A stretch of 9,596 bases of DNA from CAKSIW01 sp045576435 (GTDB lineage: Bacteria; Bacillota; Clostridia; Monoglobales; Monoglobaceae). A model generated the notes under the pieces. It was not told where the DNA came from, did not search any database, and saw only the letters and a list, made by a program, of their open reading frames with translations. Each line of letters begins with the position of its first letter. The stretch's first letter is position 1. Positions 1 to 6,680 of the stretch are shown here, in pieces. The DNA lies in assembly GCA_045576435.1 (NCBI GenBank), contig JAZNGL010000068.1:1-9596 (forward strand), in the 5' to 3' direction. The translations under genes were made by a program, and so were the position numbers.

Positions 1-611
1 AAATGAGCATCAGAACTGGTTAAAATTAGCTCTTTTTCATATTGTTCTGTCATTTTTTCTCGATTTTTTGCCGTTATTTCCAAACCATCAAACAAAAGGT
101 CCGGTGGCAATAAACCAAGATTTGAAATAATGCTGTAACTGTTTCTATCTATGTGAGCAGGAACGAAAATACCACCACGAAGTCGTATTTCTTCTGCCAC
201 TTGATAAATATCAAGTGTTATTGCATTAACGAGCAACAACTCTTCCTCACCCACAATCTCATCAAATTCATTCATAATAAGTTGTCGTCCAAAAATCTTA
301 GGGTCATTTTTTATTTTGAGCATATTGGCCTTGATTAACCTTCCCATATCTTCTGCAGCATCAATGCTGGGAAAATAAGCGAGCACATGAACCTCTTCCT
401 CAGTGCATATCTCAATTCCTGGAATAACCTTTATTTTATCCTCTGCAACTTTCATAATTGCCCGAACGTTTTCGCAAGAATTATGATCGGTAACAGCAAT
501 CAAATCAAGACCTTTTATGCACGCCATATTAACAATGTTGTTTGGCGTCATATCCTCATCACCGCATGGTGACAACCCGGAATGAATATGTAAATCGTAA
601 TATAGCTTCAT
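1..611 (-). CDS. PHP-domain metal-dependent phosphoesterase, 3' part missing
   Basis: This gene starts at ATG 611 and runs off the left edge, leaving 203 codons and no stop. I translated it by hand. It belongs to the PHP superfamily, whose members use a cluster of two or three metal ions to hydrolyse phosphoesters in nucleotides or nucleic acids. Nearly the full ligand set is visible: H8 and H10 in DLHIHS, D18, H43 in TDHNS, E67 in PGIE, H75 in EEVH, H153 in PAHIDR, and D201 and H203 in SDAH at the edge. The enzyme therefore looks intact, though its substrate is unknown. The ATG overlaps the TGA stop of the preceding DRTGG gene as ATGA, which suggests translational coupling. The subtype with the SPCGDxDMTPNN stretch is, as I recall, typical of PHP proteins found beside hydrogenase genes in clostridia. 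I am sure of the fold but not of the role. Confidence 0.9.
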   Translation of the reverse strand, partial: MKLYYDLHIHSGLSPCGDEDMTPNNIVNMACIKGLDLIAVTDHNSCENVRAIMKVAEDKIKVIPGIEICTEEEVHVLAYFPSIDAAEDMGRLIKANMLKIKNDPKIFGRQLIMNEFDEIVGEEELLLVNAITLDIYQVAEEIRLRGGIFVPAHIDRNSYSIISNLGLLPPDLLFDGLEITAKNREKMTEQYEKELILTSSDAH

Positions 612-940
612 ATTCCCATCTCCGAAAGTCGCACCGCTATTTCATATGCAGAAAGTTCACTCCCAAAAATTGTTATATTTTGTTGGTTTGCTCTTTCTAT
701 CGTATTACTTTCCGGCACACAGCCATCCGCAATTACAACACATGCAGCTTCTGTGAGCGATGCAACCGCCACGACATTAACATTTGTCTGAATTGTTATC
801 CAAAGATTTCCTCTTTGGATTCTTGACATAGCGAGACTAAGTAAATCCCCGATATAACACCCATTAACATTGGTGTCAAGAACCTCTTCATTAACATATG
901 TCTTAAACTCAAGCTTTTTTGCAATTTCTCCTACTGTCAT
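608..940 (-). CDS. stand-alone DRTGG-domain protein (second copy)
   Basis: This is a 110-residue soluble protein with no signal peptide or membrane segment. It resembles the small single-domain DRTGG proteins (PF07085 type) of clostridia, notably in NGCYIGDLLS near residues 27-36, the ITIQTNVNVVAVASL stretch and ELSAYEIA near the C-terminus. The literal D-R-T-G-G motif is absent, so the call rests on overall family resemblance. In other proteins the domain accompanies CBS domains or phosphotransacetylase and is thought to be a ligand-binding regulatory module; its ligand is unknown. The ATG overlaps the TGA of the hydrogenase-like gene (ATGA, 937-940), and a strong AAGGAGG lies just upstream inside that gene, so the two are probably translated together. 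It is a paralogue of the protein at 2676-3029. Confidence 0.82.
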   Translation of the reverse strand: MTVGEIAKKLEFKTYVNEEVLDTNVNGCYIGDLLSLAMSRIQRGNLWITIQTNVNVVAVASLTEAACVVIADGCVPESNTIERANQQNITIFGSELSAYEIAVRLSEMGI

Positions 941-2238
941 TTCTCTTCCTCCTTACTCAAGCGTATGTTTTGTCCCTCAAGTTCCAACATATCCTTTGCC
1001 AAAGCACTAACTTTTTCTCTCAGTTTAAATATACAATCTGTTTCCTTTGCATATCCTCTCACTATATCCTCCGCAAGTGCACGACAACTTGGCGAACCGC
1101 ATGAGCCGCAATCAAGCTTTGGAAATTTATCCCATATCTCCTCAATCATCGTCATTTTTTTCATTGCGATGTTTATATCACTATCAAGATTCATAATTGG
1201 AGTATATATAATTGGTGCATCCCATGTCAATTCTACATCCGCATCGATTTTTGCACAATCATCGCTCATTTTCTTGCATATCCGCTGAATTTTTGAGCGT
1301 GCCGAGAAATTATTTTCTGTTGTTAACGGCCCGCCAACACAACCACCCGGGCATGCCAAAGCTTCAACATAGTCAATGTCGCAAAGTTTACCATCCTCAA
1401 TATCCTCTAAAACCTTTATAACATTATGTATACCATCAACTGCAATATATCTTTCCGCATCAGACGCCTCTGCTTCGCCACCACTTGTTGCCCAAAGCAC
1501 TCCTAGTCTTCCTGAATTCCTTTTCTTGTCCAAATTTTCAACCTTATTGACAACTCTTGACATCTTTATACAAATATCCTTGATAGAAATAACACCATCA
1601 ACATTTGATTTACCCAAGCTATAATCTTCTTTAACTATAGTAGCTTTTGCCGCACACGGACTTATGAAAAAGATTCCTATTTCTTCCGATTTAAGACCTG
1701 TCTTTTCTAACGCCTCGCGTCTTGCCTGAGCAGCAGACACTTCCATGGGCGACTTAAGCGGAACTATGTTTTCAATCAGATTTGGAAATCTTATTGCAAT
1801 TAATCTCATAACAGCAGGACACGCCGACGAAATTGCCGGACTTTTTAACATTCCCGCCTTTAAAAGTTCTCGTGTTTTTTGTGTTATTGCATGTGCACCC
1901 ACAGCAACCTCAAACACATCATCAAATCCAAGTTTAACTAAAGCAGAAAGTATCGTTTCAATGTTCTCGGTTTTTGAAAACTGTCCATAAAATGCAGGTG
2001 CAACCAAAGCAACAACATGTTTATATTTTTTTATTTCCTCCAAGTCATCCGTAACTGCCTTTTTTGCATGATACGGACACACTCTGATACACTCTCCACA
2101 ATCAATGCAGCGTTCTTTTAAAATTTTTGCTTTTCCACCCTGAACTCTTATTGCCTGAGTTGGACAATGTTTAAGACAATTTGTGCATCCTTTACATAAA
2201 TCTCTATCAAGCGTTACAGAGTGCCAAAACTTTTGCAT
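937..2238 (-). CDS. sensory-type [FeFe]-hydrogenase-like iron-sulfur protein
   Basis: This soluble protein is 433 residues long from ATG 2238. Three parts are visible. The first is a 2[4Fe-4S] ferredoxin domain (Cys 15, 18, 21, 25 and 44, 47, 50, 54). The second is an Fe-hydrogenase large-subunit domain, residues about 75-320. The third is a CxxCxxxxCx16C iron-sulfur domain (Cys 377, 380, 385, 402; PF04060 type), followed by a short charged, probably helical tail. The four H-cluster cysteines are kept: C140 in SSACP, C195 in SPCAAK, and C296 and C300 in ACPGGC. K198, which in catalytic enzymes contacts a cyanide ligand, is also kept. The proton-transfer cysteine next to C140 is A139, and the two active-site methionines are S193 and L294. 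Such changes mark sensory hydrogenases, so I infer H2 or redox sensing rather than turnover. It could instead be a slow or electron-transfer form. No PAS or kinase domain is attached. Confidence 0.9.
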   Translation of the reverse strand: MQKFWHSVTLDRDLCKGCTNCLKHCPTQAIRVQGGKAKILKERCIDCGECIRVCPYHAKKAVTDDLEEIKKYKHVVALVAPAFYGQFSKTENIETILSALVKLGFDDVFEVAVGAHAITQKTRELLKAGMLKSPAISSACPAVMRLIAIRFPNLIENIVPLKSPMEVSAAQARREALEKTGLKSEEIGIFFISPCAAKATIVKEDYSLGKSNVDGVISIKDICIKMSRVVNKVENLDKKRNSGRLGVLWATSGGEAEASDAERYIAVDGIHNVIKVLEDIEDGKLCDIDYVEALACPGGCVGGPLTTENNFSARSKIQRICKKMSDDCAKIDADVELTWDAPIIYTPIMNLDSDINIAMKKMTMIEEIWDKFPKLDCGSCGSPSCRALAEDIVRGYAKETDCIFKLREKVSALAKDMLELEGQNIRLSKEEEK

Positions 2239-2243
2239 TACGA

Positions 2244-2672
2244 TCACTCCTTTGCTTTAATCACAAGTTTTACCGTTGTACCCTTTCCAAGCTCTGTTTC
2301 AATCTCCATGTCATCTGAATATTTTTTCATATTTGGAAGTCCCATTCCTGCTCCAAATCCAAGTTCACGCACATTGTGGTCAGCAGTTGAATATCCTTCC
2401 TTCATCGCCATAGCAACATCAGGAATTCCCGGTCCTTTATCTTTCATTACTATAACAATTTTGTCTGAAGATATTTCAACATCAATAGTTCCACCATCAG
2501 CATGAATAACCATATTTATTTCGCCTTCATACATTGCTATTGCAGTTTTGCGAATAATTTCCGGATTAAAGCCGAGCTGATTAAGGGTTTTTTTTACCTT
2601 GCTTGACGTTTCACCTGCTAAAGTAAAATCATCACCATTTACATCATAATGGAGTTTTAATATCTCAGCCAC
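2244..2672 (-). CDS. RsbT/RsbW-like ATP-binding protein (anti-sigma or switch kinase)
   Basis: This 142-residue protein consists of a single GHKL (HATPase) domain. The N-box is EGEIN with E49 and N53, the G1 box is DKGPGI at 78-83, and the lid region holds GFGAGMGLPN at 105-114, ending with GKGTTV near 129-134. These are the ATP and Mg2+ binding elements of small serine kinases in partner-switching systems such as RsbW, SpoIIAB and RsbT. The GFGAGMGLPN form is closer to RsbT than to RsbW. There is no histidine phosphoacceptor or sensor domain, so it is not a classical two-component kinase. The start is GTG 2672, with GGAGG eight bases upstream and only three bases after the previous stop. Its place directly before the hydrogenase-like gene suggests that it relays that protein's signal. 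No anti-anti-sigma (STAS) partner lies in the window. Confidence 0.87.
   Translation of the reverse strand: MAEILKLHYDVNGDDFTLAGETSSKVKKTLNQLGFNPEIIRKTAIAMYEGEINMVIHADGGTIDVEISSDKIVIVMKDKGPGIPDVAMAMKEGYSTADHNVRELGFGAGMGLPNMKKYSDDMEIETELGKGTTVKLVIKAKE
2247..2253 (-). promoter_or_regulatory. ribosome binding site that sets the hydrogenase-like gene start
   Basis: The minus strand reads AAAGGAG here, followed by eight bases and then ATG at 2238. An in-frame GTG at 2247 overlaps the last base of this site and so cannot use it. This favours ATG 2238 over the longer GTG start. The TGA stop of the preceding ATPase gene falls in the spacer, which fits coupled translation. Confidence 0.75.
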
Positions 2673-2675
2673 AGT

Positions 2676-3029
2676 TTATTCCTCCCCCATCTTACTCATA
2701 AGTCCATTTGAATAAAGCTTTCCGCATGCAAGATATAGCGGATAGTCTGTTGAAAGAATAACTATATTCTTTGTGTTTGCTAAGTTAATTACGCTCTCAT
2801 CAGGCAACTTCCCTCTAACAAAAACAACTGCTGATATATCCATCATTTCAGCAGTTCTTATTACTTGCGGGTTAATCAAACCTGTAAGCAATAACACTTT
2901 ATCTTTAACATATGCCAAAACGTCGCTCATCAAATCCGAACCACAGGCTGAGCTTATTTCATTTTCAAGCATATCCTCTCCCGTTAGCACTTTTGCCTTT
3001 AAAATCTCTTTAACCTCTGACAGTTTCAT
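2676..3029 (-). CDS. stand-alone DRTGG-domain protein (first copy)
   Basis: This 117-residue soluble protein carries the small DRTGG-type fold, seen in SACGSDLMSDVLAYV near residues 27-41, a central hydrophobic LLLTGLINPQVIRTAEM segment, AVVFVRGKLPDESVI and a closing STDYPLYLACGKLY. It aligns over its full length with the 110-residue protein at 608-940, for example at the DL(M/L) region, the P(D/E)(E)S segment and the final YxxA helix, so the two are divergent paralogues. The literal DRTGG motif is missing in this copy too. The ATG at 3029 has a GGAG seven bases upstream. It is the first gene of the sensory cluster, and three bases separate its stop from the next start. It may bind a nucleotide or another small ligand and tune the neighbouring ATPase; this is inference. 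Confidence 0.78.
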   Translation of the reverse strand: MKLSEVKEILKAKVLTGEDMLENEISSACGSDLMSDVLAYVKDKVLLLTGLINPQVIRTAEMMDISAVVFVRGKLPDESVINLANTKNIVILSTDYPLYLACGKLYSNGLMSKMGEE

Positions 3030-3045
3030 AAAGCATCTCCATTCC

Positions 3046-3062
3046 GCTACTATTTTAGCAGC
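3046..3062 (-). other. short hairpin between dinB and the sensory gene cluster
   Basis: On the minus strand, GCTGCTA and TAGTAGC form a seven-pair stem with one G-U pair and an AAA loop. It lies between the dinB stop and the ribosome binding site of the first DRTGG gene. No T-run follows on this strand, so it is not a standard terminator here. It might be an RNA-processing or stability element that separates the two halves of a long transcript, or it might be chance. On the plus strand it has a mismatch in the stem but is followed by a T-rich run. Confidence 0.35.
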
Positions 3063-3065
3063 TTT

Positions 3066-4289
3066 TTATCTTTGATTTATGTTCTTACCATTAATTTTCT
3101 TATAAACTTCCAATTCCTTGCCAGATTTCAAAATATCACGACCATATGTTTTGTGAATTTTGAAAACAACATCTTCTAAAGCCTCGCTTTTTTGTTCTTG
3201 CTTATCTTTTATAGACACTTCATCATCAAAAAGTGAAATTTGCCTGCACTCTTCTTTCCTTGTATCCTGAAAATTACTAATACTAACACCAACAAGCCGA
3301 ATAGGTTTTGCAGGCTTAAGTTCATCCAAAAGTTTAACTGAACAACTATATATATCCTTAACCGAATTAACTGCATCTCCACTTTTCGAACGCGTTATAC
3401 TTTGCATATCACTGAATTTAATCTTCAAAGTGATTGTTCTTGCCCACATTCCCTTTTTCTTTATCCGGAAACTAACATCCCCCGCAAGAAGTAAAAGAGC
3501 ATCCTTAATTATTTCTTTATCAACAACATCAATTTGAAATGTATGTTCTCTGCCGACTGATTTTGCAACGCTCTCCGAGATAACCTCCCTATTATCCTCG
3601 CCAGATGCAAGCTTTAAAATTTCATTTCCTAATGAACCAAATGATTTTAAAATGCCATCGGGTGCATTATTCAAATCGCGCACTGTGAAAATCCCGATTC
3701 TATTTAATTTCTCTGTTGTTTTTCTGCCTATACCATTGATAACATCAATAGGTCTGTCAGATATCAATTGCAATAGCTTGTCTTTGTCCGGTATCACAAA
3801 AAAACCATCTGGTTTTTTCTCCTCGCTCGCAATCTTTGCGCCCATCATGCAATATGAAATCCCAACCGAACAAGTTACCCCAACCTCATCAAAAATCTGC
3901 TTCTTAAGTTGACGACCTATGTTTTCCGCACTTTTAAACAACATGATTGAGTCCGTGACATCCATATACCCCTCATCAAGAGCAACAAATTCAATAATGT
4001 CTGTGAACCGCAACATAATTTCATGAATTTTAGCAGAGGCCTGTGTATATTTTTCCATGTTTCCATGCATGAATATGCCGTGGGGACACCTTCTATATGC
4101 CTCTTTTATATTCATTGCCGAGTGTATACCGTATTTCCGAGCCTCATAACTGCAAGTGGAAACAACTCCACGCTCATCAGGTAAAGAGCCGATAATAAGA
4201 GGTTTCCCCGCAATATCAGGATTATCTCTCACTTCAATTGCCGCAAAAAAAGCATCCATATCCACATGAATTATGGTTCTATTTTTCAT
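3066..4289 (-). CDS. dinB: DNA polymerase IV (Y-family translesion polymerase)
   Basis: DinB copies past damaged DNA at low fidelity. The protein is 407 residues long from ATG 4289, a normal family length. Its palm has HVDMDAFFA with catalytic D10 and steric-gate F15, SYEAR with R51, and LDEGYMD with catalytic D105 and E106. The usual DEAYLD reads DEGYMD here, a mild change. A helix-hairpin-helix lies near 184-200 (NGIGRKTTEKL), then the little-finger domain, then QISLF at 350-354, a good sliding-clamp binding motif. About 50 residues follow it, which is seen in related clostridial proteins. A longer open frame reaches 4364, but the added residues match nothing in the family and would overlap the upstream gene further. 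The chosen start overlaps the binding-protein stop by 11 bases and has only a weak AAGGG upstream, so it probably depends on coupled translation. No LexA-type operator was recognised. Confidence 0.95.
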   Translation of the reverse strand: MKNRTIIHVDMDAFFAAIEVRDNPDIAGKPLIIGSLPDERGVVSTCSYEARKYGIHSAMNIKEAYRRCPHGIFMHGNMEKYTQASAKIHEIMLRFTDIIEFVALDEGYMDVTDSIMLFKSAENIGRQLKKQIFDEVGVTCSVGISYCMMGAKIASEEKKPDGFFVIPDKDKLLQLISDRPIDVINGIGRKTTEKLNRIGIFTVRDLNNAPDGILKSFGSLGNEILKLASGEDNREVISESVAKSVGREHTFQIDVVDKEIIKDALLLLAGDVSFRIKKKGMWARTITLKIKFSDMQSITRSKSGDAVNSVKDIYSCSVKLLDELKPAKPIRLVGVSISNFQDTRKEECRQISLFDDEVSIKDKQEQKSEALEDVVFKIHKTYGRDILKSGKELEVYKKINGKNINQR

Positions 4290-5865
4290 TTTCCGACACA
4301 CCCTTTTGAAGCTTTTCAATACCTTCATACCAATGAAAATATGACGGTGTAACCTTACCCTCAAGTTGATTTGTGTATATCATTACAGTATCTTCAAAAT
4401 AAAGACCGATTATCGGGCAGTTCTGTTCAAACAGATTCATAAGCTCTGTATATGCACTTTTCAACTTTTCAGGTTCAGTTTCGCTATTTAATTTTTCTGT
4501 TACACTTCTCATCTCATCATCAGCAAAGTTAAACCAATTTCCTTCGCCGAGAATATGCTTAGTATTTAAATCGGGTGAAAGCAAATAGCTTCCTATAAAT
4601 ATATCATATTTTCCTGTTGCAATCCGTGCCTCATATTCACCATAAGAAACTTTAACAATATTCACACTAATTCCAAAATCCTCAAGGTTTTTCTTCACAA
4701 TCTGCGCGATATTTTCTCGCACTGAATTATCTTCATTTATGAGTATGCTAAGCTTTAGCCGATGTTCTTTACCCTCTGCTCTTTTCACATATTTGTTTTT
4801 AACAATTTCCCAACCGTTTTTTAAAAGAATTTCCTCTGCCGCCTTGGTATTTCTGACATATCTTCCATTTTTGTTTTCACATAAAAACCAAGACGAACGT
4901 AATGGAACATTAACTACTTCACCATATCCCATAGCCACTTCATTCAAAATTTTTTCACGGTCAATGGAATAAGAAATTACCCTCCGCACCTCTTGCATTT
5001 TAAGAAGCTCATTTTTATGATTTATACCAATAAAGTTATATATAGGCGTTTCAACCTTCACAAATGATGCACACTCAGGGTCAACAAACTTTCCCCAATC
5101 CATGCTGTCTACTCCCGTTAAATCTATACTTCCTGAAGCAAAAGCATAAAGGGCTGTGTTTTTATCCGGCAACATTTTAACCTTTATGCACTCACTTGCC
5201 GCCTTACCGCCCCACCAATCATTATTTCTTATTAAATAGTATATATTTCCTTCATTTCTGTCCTCAAACCGAAAAGCACCTGTTCCAACAGGTCGAAATG
5301 CACCGAGTTCCTCAGAAACAGAATTATTTTTAATTATAGGAAAATATAAAAGATTGATAAAATTAGGGTTTGGCTCATCAAGTGTAAACAAAACAGTATT
5401 TTCCCCACTGCTATACACTTTCGAAACCGTAGCTACATTATAAAAATAATTGCTATTTTGATTCTCTTTTATTTTATTAACCGTATAAACAACATCTGCA
5501 GCTTTAAATTGACTACCATCATGCCATTTAACTCCATCACGAAGTTTAATTCTCCACTCAAGACCTTTTTCAGATACCGACCATTCTTCCGCTAAGTTTG
5601 GCATAGCAACAAACTCATCACCTAATAAAATCAAGCTTTCATATATTATTCCAAGCATTCTGATATTTGCTTCATTTTCACTCAAAATAGGGCAAAAAGT
5701 ATCAGGTTTATATGAAAATATTGATATTTCTTCGTTTTTGGGAGTAACACTAAAATTAGTTTCTGATAGCACCATTTCATCAGTTTTTTTATTCTCTTCG
5801 GTTTTTCCGCATCCGCAAGCGAATATAATATTAAAAACCAACAAAGCTATGAGTAATCTTTTCAC
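4279..5865 (-). CDS. family 5 extracellular solute-binding lipoprotein
   Basis: This is a substrate-binding protein of the peptide/nickel ABC transporter class (SBP_bac_5), 528 residues from GTG 5865. The N-terminus MKRLLIALLVFNIIFACGCG is a lipoprotein signal peptide; C17 (after IFA) or C19 is the likely lipid anchor, so the mature protein sits on the outer face of the membrane. The family signature lies near 103-117 (LRDGVKWHDG), after the usual GIIYESL and PNLAEEW segments. VGTGAF and the SIDREKIL segment also fit the family. I see no permease or ATPase gene next to it, so it must share a transporter encoded elsewhere or act alone. The substrate cannot be told from sequence; oligopeptides are the most common for this family. 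A longer TTG-started frame to 5889 is less likely because the ribosome binding site would lie inside it. Confidence 0.93.
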   Translation of the reverse strand: MKRLLIALLVFNIIFACGCGKTEENKKTDEMVLSETNFSVTPKNEEISIFSYKPDTFCPILSENEANIRMLGIIYESLILLGDEFVAMPNLAEEWSVSEKGLEWRIKLRDGVKWHDGSQFKAADVVYTVNKIKENQNSNYFYNVATVSKVYSSGENTVLFTLDEPNPNFINLLYFPIIKNNSVSEELGAFRPVGTGAFRFEDRNEGNIYYLIRNNDWWGGKAASECIKVKMLPDKNTALYAFASGSIDLTGVDSMDWGKFVDPECASFVKVETPIYNFIGINHKNELLKMQEVRRVISYSIDREKILNEVAMGYGEVVNVPLRSSWFLCENKNGRYVRNTKAAEEILLKNGWEIVKNKYVKRAEGKEHRLKLSILINEDNSVRENIAQIVKKNLEDFGISVNIVKVSYGEYEARIATGKYDIFIGSYLLSPDLNTKHILGEGNWFNFADDEMRSVTEKLNSETEPEKLKSAYTELMNLFEQNCPIIGLYFEDTVMIYTNQLEGKVTPSYFHWYEGIEKLQKGVSENEK

Positions 5866-5876
5866 TCTGTTTTCTG

Positions 5877-5883
5877 CCTCCTT
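5877..5883 (-). promoter_or_regulatory. ribosome binding site that sets the solute-binding protein start
   Basis: The minus strand reads AAGGAGG, 11 bases before GTG 5865. The open frame continues upstream to a TTG at 5889, but that start would place this strong site inside codons 3 to 5. GTG 5865 also gives a clean lipoprotein signal peptide beginning MKRLL. The spacing is slightly long. Confidence 0.65.
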
Positions 5884-5890
5884 CAACAAA

Positions 5891-6679
5891 TTATTTCAGC
5901 ATTATTATTGCACCCATCCTGCCTGTTGCATCACCATGACTCCGATATGAATATAAAATGTCATTATTGCAAATAGTGCACATTTTAAAAACGTCTATAT
6001 TTTCCATCTTTACGCCACAATCCAATAAAATTTTCTTGTTTGCCTGCCATAAATCCACTTTAAATTTTAAATTTTGAACAGGTCTTACAAGGTCATCATC
6101 AAATTGTTTGGCTACATCCGCTCCGCACTCAAAACAACATGGTCCAATTGATGGTCCTATAACCGCTTTAATATTCTCAGGATTTGAACCAAATTCCATC
6201 TGCATTTTATCGACAGCGTTTTTAATAATTTTACTAACAGTTCCTCTCCATCCCGAATGAACCGCCGCAACAACTCCGCAAAGTTCATCTGCAAGCAAAA
6301 TCGGTACACAATCTGCATAAAAAATCACAAGCGGAAGCATTTTACAATTAGTTATCAACCCATCCGTTTCATAAATATCACTTTCAACACTCACACCTTT
6401 TCCAGCATCATCCTCTTTTATTATTCTGATGTTTGCCGAGTGTGTTTGTCTTGCTGTAGTTATCCTTTCAAACGGAAATTCCATATCTTTGGCAACAATT
6501 TTATAATTCTCCAAAACATTTTCAGTGATATCACCACAACGAAATCCAAGATTAAGCCCCTCAATTTTGCCATAGCTAACACCGCCACACTTAGTTGTGA
6601 AAGCGTGATTAATTTTTTTTGAATTTGATAAAAGCTCACTTTTAAAATAACGCTGTCTGCCTTTATTTTCAATCAACAT
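5891..6679 (-). CDS. pgeF: laccase-domain protein, peptidoglycan editing factor PgeF/YfiH family
   Basis: This 262-residue protein is of typical family length. The Zn-binding triad is visible as H80 in RQTHS, C124 in YADCVP and H141 in HSGWRGT. GPSIGPCCFECG near 165-176 and the C-terminal YSYRSHGDATGRMG are also family hallmarks. Members have been described as polyphenol oxidases, as purine nucleoside phosphorylase/adenosine deaminase enzymes, and in E. coli as PgeF, which prevents wrong amino acids from entering the peptidoglycan stem peptide. Which activity applies here is not clear from sequence. There is no signal peptide, so it is cytoplasmic. The ATG at 6679 has AAAGGA eight bases upstream and lies one base after the stop of the metallophosphoesterase gene, so the two are surely co-transcribed. 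Confidence 0.94.
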   Translation of the reverse strand: MLIENKGRQRYFKSELLSNSKKINHAFTTKCGGVSYGKIEGLNLGFRCGDITENVLENYKIVAKDMEFPFERITTARQTHSANIRIIKEDDAGKGVSVESDIYETDGLITNCKMLPLVIFYADCVPILLADELCGVVAAVHSGWRGTVSKIIKNAVDKMQMEFGSNPENIKAVIGPSIGPCCFECGADVAKQFDDDLVRPVQNLKFKVDLWQANKKILLDCGVKMENIDVFKMCTICNNDILYSYRSHGDATGRMGAIIMLK

Positions 6680-6680
6680 A

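Noticed and set aside
2239..2247. GTG at 2247 as the start of the hydrogenase-like gene
   Set aside because: It overlaps the ribosome binding site, which is well placed for ATG 2238 instead.
3046..3075. Plus-strand intrinsic terminator (stem followed by T-rich run)
   Set aside because: There is no plus-strand gene in the window for it to end, and the stem has an A-C mismatch on that strand.
3052..3080. Possible promoter in front of the first DRTGG gene, with TAAAAT as -10
   Set aside because: No acceptable -35 box lies 16 to 18 bases upstream, and the TAAAAT is part of the hairpin. An internal promoter within dinB remains possible but I cannot support one.
4290..4364. Upstream extension of dinB to ATG 4364
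   Set aside because: The 25 added residues match nothing in the family, lie within the lipoprotein gene, and no ribosome binding site precedes them.
6460..6672. Minus-strand open frame of 70 codons in a second frame
   Set aside because: It overlaps the start of pgeF in another frame and shows no domain, while the pgeF frame carries the family motifs.
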